NCBI GenBank assembly: GCA_041395105.1
Contig: JAWLBB010000004.1
Span: 186,001-250,000, forward strand
DNA length: 64,000 nt
Source: Opitutaceae bacterium
GTDB taxonomy: Bacteria > Verrucomicrobiota > Verrucomicrobiia > Opitutales > Opitutaceae
Reading direction: 5' to 3'
Both the position numbers and the translations under genes were made by a program. The notes under the pieces were generated by a model. The model saw only the letters and a list, made by a program, of their open reading frames with translations, ran no database searches and was not told the DNA's origin. Of this stretch, positions 59,705 to 64,000 are shown in pieces; within the stretch, counting starts at the first letter, position 1, and every line of letters starts with the position of its first letter.

Positions 59705-61253
59705 GGGAAGTTGCGGTTTCAAGGTTGATGCCATGGCGATTAACCAGAATCCTGCGGGTGCGGGATTCCTCGGCCGCGATCTGGCTGGGATCCCAACGGA
59801 GAGTCTCGCCCGCGAGTTGTGCGAGTGCGGACAATCGCTCAGTGGTCAGGCGTTCGTAGAGGCCGATCGCTGTCCGTCGGAGGAGCAGATCATCGAGGTG
59901 AACGACGGCTTCGTTGCGGAGAATGACACGGAGAGTATTGTCATCGCTGGTGATGGAATTCGGTTCTCCCTCAATCGGTCGGTCGGAAGTGGAAGCGGTG
60001 CGTTCTCGTCCGAGGTCGGCAAGCACCCGGTCTGTCACCTGTTCGGCGAAAGCCCGGAAGGTGGTCCATTTGCCGCCGATCATCGCGTGAATCGGCCAGG
60101 GCCGTCCGGCTTCTATCGGAAGTGAGCGGCAGGAGTGGTCTCGGCTTATCCGGCCGGTGATACCATCCTCGGCGGCTGGGAGAGGACGCACGCCGCAGAA
60201 ACGCGAGATGATGTGTTCGCGACCGAGGTGCAGTTTGGGAAACACCGTCCGCACACTCTCGAGCATGTAGTCCACTTCCTGCTCATCGCAGATCGCTTCA
60301 TCCGGATTGGTGACGCGGATGTCGGTGGAGCCAACGAGGATCCGGTTGTTGACGGGAAAGAAAATGCAGATGCGGCCATCGGGGTTTTCGTAGAAGATCT
60401 GTTCACCTCGGCATGCGGCCAGTAATTCCGGATGGTCGAGAACTAGATGCGAGCCCTTGGTCCCGCCGATCCAGCGTGTGGGGGTTCCCAATGCGGTATT
60501 TGCAAAGTCGATCCATCCGCCCGTTGCGTTCACCACCACTTTGGGTCGTATGCAGAACGGGGATCCTGAGATGGTATCTTTAATTGCGACGGCAGTCTCG
60601 TCTCGTCCCGAGAGTGTGCAGTAATTCAGAGCCCGGGCACCCGGATGGGTGGCACACGCGTCGGCGATCAGTTCCAGGCAAAGCCTTTCGGGCAGTTCGA
60701 CCTGCGCATCGTGGTAGGTGGCCGTGCAGACAATTGCAGGATTCAAGAGTGGTCGGAGGCGGAGCGATTCTTTGCGGTCCTTGAAAACGTGCTTGGGCAG
60801 GACGCGCCTCCGGGAGGTCAGCACATCATATAGAGTCAGACCAACTTTTATCAGGGCCGCTCCCCGAGCAGCGGGCGGCGACCTCAGCCCGAAGAAGCGC
60901 CTGGCTGCATTGCCGAAGCCGGACCAACGGGAGAACACGGGGATGGTCGTCGGAAGGGGCCTGACCGAGTGTGGCGCCAATCGGAGCAGTCGGTCCCGCT
61001 CGCGCAACGATTCACGTACAAGGCGAAACTCACCGTTTTCGAGGTAGCGCAGTCCACCGTGAATCATCCGTGAGGAAGCGGCGGTCGCGCCAGCAGCAAA
61101 ATCTGCTTTGTCGATGAGGAGGGCATCTACGCCGTTCACAGCCAACTCTCGGAGCATCCCCGCTCCGTTGATTCCGCCGCCAACGATCAGTACATCGACA
61201 CTGGGATTGACGCCCAGTGAGGAGAAGACCTGTTGCCGATCTGGCAGGTTCAT
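59697..61253 (-). CDS. glpD: FAD-dependent glycerol-3-phosphate dehydrogenase-like protein
   Basis: A 518-aa flavoprotein of the GlpD family: dinucleotide-binding VLIVGGGINGAGMLRELAVNG, the conserved ASSRMIHGGLRYLENGEFRLVRESLRER, VVNATGGWIDFAN, KGSHLVLDHPEL and GGKWTTFRAFAEQVTD. Canonical GlpD oxidises glycerol-3-phosphate to DHAP and passes electrons to quinone. In this operon, next to an aldolase, the substrate may be glycerol-3-phosphate or a related polyol phosphate. It lies 6 bases after the FAD oxidoreductase gene. Confidence 0.9.
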   Translation of the reverse strand: MNLPDRQQVFSSLGVNPSVDVLIVGGGINGAGMLRELAVNGVDALLIDKADFAAGATAASSRMIHGGLRYLENGEFRLVRESLRERDRLLRLAPHSVRPLPTTIPVFSRWSGFGNAARRFFGLRSPPAARGAALIKVGLTLYDVLTSRRRVLPKHVFKDRKESLRLRPLLNPAIVCTATYHDAQVELPERLCLELIADACATHPGARALNYCTLSGRDETAVAIKDTISGSPFCIRPKVVVNATGGWIDFANTALGTPTRWIGGTKGSHLVLDHPELLAACRGEQIFYENPDGRICIFFPVNNRILVGSTDIRVTNPDEAICDEQEVDYMLESVRTVFPKLHLGREHIISRFCGVRPLPAAEDGITGRISRDHSCRSLPIEAGRPWPIHAMIGGKWTTFRAFAEQVTDRVLADLGRERTASTSDRPIEGEPNSITSDDNTLRVILRNEAVVHLDDLLLRRTAIGLYERLTTERLSALAQLAGETLRWDPSQIAAEESRTRRILVNRHGINLETATSHV

Positions 61254-61259
61254 TTGCGT

Positions 61260-62720
61260 TCAGTCCGTCTCCCGATGGAGATAGGCCAAAAGCTCAGGCG
61301 AGCGTGGCCATGACAACTCGACATGCTGGGCCGCAAGGGAGCTGCGGAGGGTATCAGGGGAGACGGCGGCGAACGAACACAGGCTGTTCTTCTTGGCGAG
61401 GGCGGCCGCAGTGCCGGCGGCCTGACCAAGTTGCATCATGGTTCGCGAGAGTCGGCAACTTGATGCCGCGATTGAGGAGAAACTGGAGCCTCGGCAGGCA
61501 ACAGCGAGGTTTTCGATCTCGACTGGAAGCAGGCAGCGGAACGGCACGCCGTAGGGCTGTTTGACTTCGCCTGTACCGGCGCGTCCGGTGTCTGCGCCGT
61601 GGGTGTCGCGCGCGTGATCGGCGATCGTTACGATATCGTCGTGGCTCTGGTCGCTGAGCCCAGCGATCAGGTCGTGTTCAGTCAGGACGTAGCGCCCAAC
61701 TAGTCTCGGGCCCTCGCGGACGCCGAGTCCTGGCGCGACCCAAGTCATGCGGAAATGCTGGAATTCCGGAAAGGAAGTCTGAAGATAATGCCAATGGGAG
61801 CGAATTCTCCGGCGGCACTCGTCGTAGGCGCTGGCGTAGCCGAGTTTGGCTGTTTCGCGTCCCGCCATCGTGGGCAGGGAATTGATGTTGAAATCACCGT
61901 TCGGATACTGAGTACAGGCTGCGGCGGGGAACTTTTCCGCCCACCAGCAATCCTTTGGGATATCCGACGGCATCGGCTCGATTTGCGGCGTGCTCGTTCG
62001 GGTGACCCGGTAGATGAGCGTCGTACCGTTGAGCCGATCGTTCGGCTCAAATGGTGCGCTCGGTTCACTATAGAGTGAGCGCGGTTCCTGACCGAACGAA
62101 GTCCGGCATCCGAGTTGCCGCGCCAGGTGTATGTCAGCTGTCGCATCAACGAACAAGCCCGCGGAGACGGTCTGCCCGTTATCAAGTTTCAGCGAAACGA
62201 TGCGCCGTTCGTGTGCCTGCGCCTCCGTGAATGCAGTGTTCTTCCAGATTGTGCAGCAACAGGTCTCGCCGAGCATTTTCTCCATTTCTGCGGCGTAGAT
62301 CGACGGTTCGAAAGGGACTCCATGCCAATGAGTGCGGCGAAACGACTCCGCTTCCGACCGGGGTGGCGCACCGAAACGGCGGAGAGAGTCGATATAGCGA
62401 CGAGTCGGGTCGATCACTAATTCACCTCCGGGGAACTTGGGGTTCACTTCGGGACCCTGCCACGCGAAGTGCCGTCCGATCGTGTAGATGCCGACTGAGT
62501 CCGGAGTTAATTTCAGGCGTTTGTAGAGATCGAAAGGGATTCCGGTCCCTCCAACACCGGGCTCCCAATTGTTGACCCCACCGCGCGTGGCATTGCCGCC
62601 GAGTGAATCGCTTTTCTCCACGAGAAGCACTCGCGAACCCAAGCGAGCGGCGGCCAGGGCAGCGCCAAATCCGCCTGAACCGGCACCAACGACGACCAGA
62701 TCAAAAGCGCGATGAGACAC
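61260..62720 (-). CDS. FAD-dependent oxidoreductase (FAD_oxidored family)
   Basis: A 486-aa flavoprotein starting MSHRAFDLVVVGAGSGGFGA with the GxGxxG motif, then VLLVEKSDSLGGNATRGGVNNWEPG, the pattern of the FAD_oxidored (PF12831) family common in polysaccharide-using bacteria. LFVDATADIHLARQLGC and LAVACRGSSFSSIAASSCRL are further conserved segments. No signal is apparent. Substrate unknown; in context an oxidation of a sugar or polyol intermediate. Confidence 0.87.
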   Translation of the reverse strand: MSHRAFDLVVVGAGSGGFGAALAAARLGSRVLLVEKSDSLGGNATRGGVNNWEPGVGGTGIPFDLYKRLKLTPDSVGIYTIGRHFAWQGPEVNPKFPGGELVIDPTRRYIDSLRRFGAPPRSEAESFRRTHWHGVPFEPSIYAAEMEKMLGETCCCTIWKNTAFTEAQAHERRIVSLKLDNGQTVSAGLFVDATADIHLARQLGCRTSFGQEPRSLYSEPSAPFEPNDRLNGTTLIYRVTRTSTPQIEPMPSDIPKDCWWAEKFPAAACTQYPNGDFNINSLPTMAGRETAKLGYASAYDECRRRIRSHWHYLQTSFPEFQHFRMTWVAPGLGVREGPRLVGRYVLTEHDLIAGLSDQSHDDIVTIADHARDTHGADTGRAGTGEVKQPYGVPFRCLLPVEIENLAVACRGSSFSSIAASSCRLSRTMMQLGQAAGTAAALAKKNSLCSFAAVSPDTLRSSLAAQHVELSWPRSPELLAYLHRETD

Positions 62721-62750
62721 AAGACGAGTGGGTTTGTCGCTGCAGTGGAA

Positions 62751-63482
62751 TCACAGCGGATTCACTTCCTGGACCATGGGCCAGAGTATTGTTTCTTCCA
62801 CGCAGAGGTGTGAAGGCAGAAGAGTGTGCTCCCTAACTAGCCGTCCAAGTTCCGCGGGTTTGATGCACTTTGCCAGTGTGGCGGGATCCTGCCGTTCGAT
62901 GCCTGCCGCGTCGGTGAACTCAGTCGCCCCCCAGGATGGCGAGATGGTCATGACGCGAATTCCGTGGGGTCTGAGTTCGAGGTAAAGCGATTTCGAGAAA
63001 TGGTTCAAGCCGGCCTTGGCGGCTCCGTAGATTCCCCAGGTCGGCCAGGCATGGTGGCCGGCAACGCTGGAAATATTGATGATGGTTCCGGAATTCTGAC
63101 TTCGCATGATGGGTACGACCCGACGACAGCCGTAGATGACTCCGGTAAGATTCAAAGCGATGACCCCAGCAATACTGTCATCGGTTTGCTCGTCGGTTGC
63201 CGCGATCTTCACCCCGCCTCCAGCGTTGTTGATCAAAATGTCGAGTCGACCAGTGTCCTGAATTATTAGTCTGAGAATCTCATCCCAGTCGCTGGGGCAG
63301 GTCACATCGGCACGAACGGCGACGACTCCCAACCGGGATGCAGCGGAATCCAGAGCTTTCTGGTCCCGTCCGGTTACGTAGACGCTTGCGCCCGCTTCCT
63401 GGAGGGCCTCCGCGATTCCAAATCCGTAACCCTTGGTGCCTCCGGTGACGAGGGCAGTTTTTCCTTTCAGATCAGTCGACAT
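62751..63482 (-). CDS. short-chain dehydrogenase/reductase
   Basis: A 243-aa classical SDR: cofactor motif TGGTKGYGFGIA, NNAG in LDILINNAGGG, catalytic Ser in NISSVAGHHAW and YxxxK in YGAAKAGLNH. Cofactor-region residues (VTGRDQKAL) suggest NADP or NAD use is undecided. It is 30 bases from the FAD oxidoreductase gene and 11 bases from the IclR gene, clearly in the same operon. Probably oxidises a sugar alcohol or reduces a ketose. Confidence 0.92.
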   Translation of the reverse strand: MSTDLKGKTALVTGGTKGYGFGIAEALQEAGASVYVTGRDQKALDSAASRLGVVAVRADVTCPSDWDEILRLIIQDTGRLDILINNAGGGVKIAATDEQTDDSIAGVIALNLTGVIYGCRRVVPIMRSQNSGTIINISSVAGHHAWPTWGIYGAAKAGLNHFSKSLYLELRPHGIRVMTISPSWGATEFTDAAGIERQDPATLAKCIKPAELGRLVREHTLLPSHLCVEETILWPMVQEVNPL

Positions 63483-63493
63483 GGTTTTCTAGA

Positions 63494-64000
63494 TCACTTG
63501 GGGTTGTAGCCAAAACGCGCAGAGATTCTTTCCGCCGCCGCAAGGACCTTCGCGCCAACCAGCGGAAGCATGCTCTCTGTGAGTCTGAAGCTCGGGCCGG
63601 TTACCCAGATCGATGCGATTGGGTAGCCTCGATGGTTGAAGATTGGCGCGCCAGCACAATGAAGGCCATCTATCTGCTCACCCCGATCGAATGCTTGGCT
63701 TGTCGCCTGGACGTTGAGCAGTTCGGCCTCGAGCTTCTCGCGGGAGTCCAGAGTCCGATCATTGAATCTTTCGTAACATATCCGGCCAAGAAGAACGTCG
63801 CGCTCGTGTGGCGGCAGGAAAGCCAGGAACGCCTTGCCGGGGGCCGAGGTGTGGAGTGGAAAGCTGTGACCCGGGTCAACGAGGAATTTGACCGGCTGGG
63901 TTGAAGCAACCTGTTCCAGGACAATCCCTCTGTTCTCAGATCGCACACCGATCAGGACGGTCTCCCCGGTGTCATCGCGGAGAGTCTGCATGACGTCCAG
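63494..64000 (-). CDS. IclR family transcriptional regulator (partial, 5' end outside window)
   Basis: The ligand-binding domain of an IclR regulator: SENRGIVLEQVASTQPVKFLVDPGHSFPLHTSAPGKAFLAFLPPHERD is the conserved core, followed by GLHCAGAPIFNHRGYPIASIWVTGP. The N-terminal helix-turn-helix lies beyond the right edge. It precedes the SDR by 11 bases and is the first visible gene of the operon, so it is the probable local regulator. Confidence 0.92.
   Translation of the reverse strand: MDVMQTLRDDTGETVLIGVRSENRGIVLEQVASTQPVKFLVDPGHSFPLHTSAPGKAFLAFLPPHERDVLLGRICYERFNDRTLDSREKLEAELLNVQATSQAFDRGEQIDGLHCAGAPIFNHRGYPIASIWVTGPSFRLTESMLPLVGAKVLAAAERISARFGYNPK

Overview
The window is GC-rich bacterial chromosome with dense, mostly operonic genes. 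The gene content (CoxB fused to cytochrome c, DUF1961, DUF2959, Cys-type sulfatase, GPH-type transporter, many short palindromic dispersed repeats) suggests a Verrucomicrobiota bacterium, possibly Opitutales-like. That assignment is inference; no rRNA or other marker is present.

Layout: 1-5.9 kb (minus) is an aa3-type cytochrome oxidase operon, ctaA-ctaB-DUF420-coxB-coxA, with coxA running off the left edge. Divergent from it (5.97-8.2 kb, plus) is a copper-delivery group: an SCO/CusF-like lipoprotein, an HLHP-repeat membrane-anchored protein and a small membrane protein. At 8.4-12 kb (minus) is a four-gene Mla/MCE lipid-transport operon. From 12 to 37.7 kb there is ordinary chromosomal content: two divergent M16 peptidases, an AI-2E family protein, an EF-hand membrane protein, yacG with a DCC oxidoreductase, sufE-tatD, tcdA, a vWA protein, a U32 peptidase, a DUF2959 lipoprotein, a flippase-like protein and a glycosyltransferase-methyltransferase fusion. 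At 37.7-42.3 kb lie a repeat-rich spacer with a MITE-like element, fucU, a sulfatase and two ABC-2 permeases, followed by parA.

43.36-53.26 kb is the most interesting part. A tRNA-Cys(GCA) gene is followed by a tyrosine recombinase, and the last 21 bases of the tRNA are repeated 9.8 kb away. This bounds an integrated element of about 9.8 kb. Its left part encodes the integrase, a small HTH-like protein, a minimal HUH-type rolling-circle Rep and a small protein next to it. Its right part is an integron gene-cassette array without an integron integrase (a CALIN): eleven cassettes, all on the minus strand, separated by ten attC sites. In nine complete cassettes the 7-base box at the cassette start is the exact complement of the 7-base box in that cassette's own attC, which is the signature of genuine cassettes. 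Cargo includes a DUF3644 protein with a HEPN-type Rx4H motif, a likely two-gene toxin-antitoxin-like cassette and several small secreted or membrane proteins.

53.3-64 kb: two overlapping DUF2721 genes, then the last ~70 codons of polA with its terminator but without the rest of the gene, marking a rearrangement boundary. Beyond it is a minus-strand catabolic operon (IclR regulator, SDR, FAD oxidoreductase, GlpD-like dehydrogenase, class I aldolase, GPH transporter, repeat protein, solute-binding protein), probably for uptake and oxidation of a sugar or polyol derivative.
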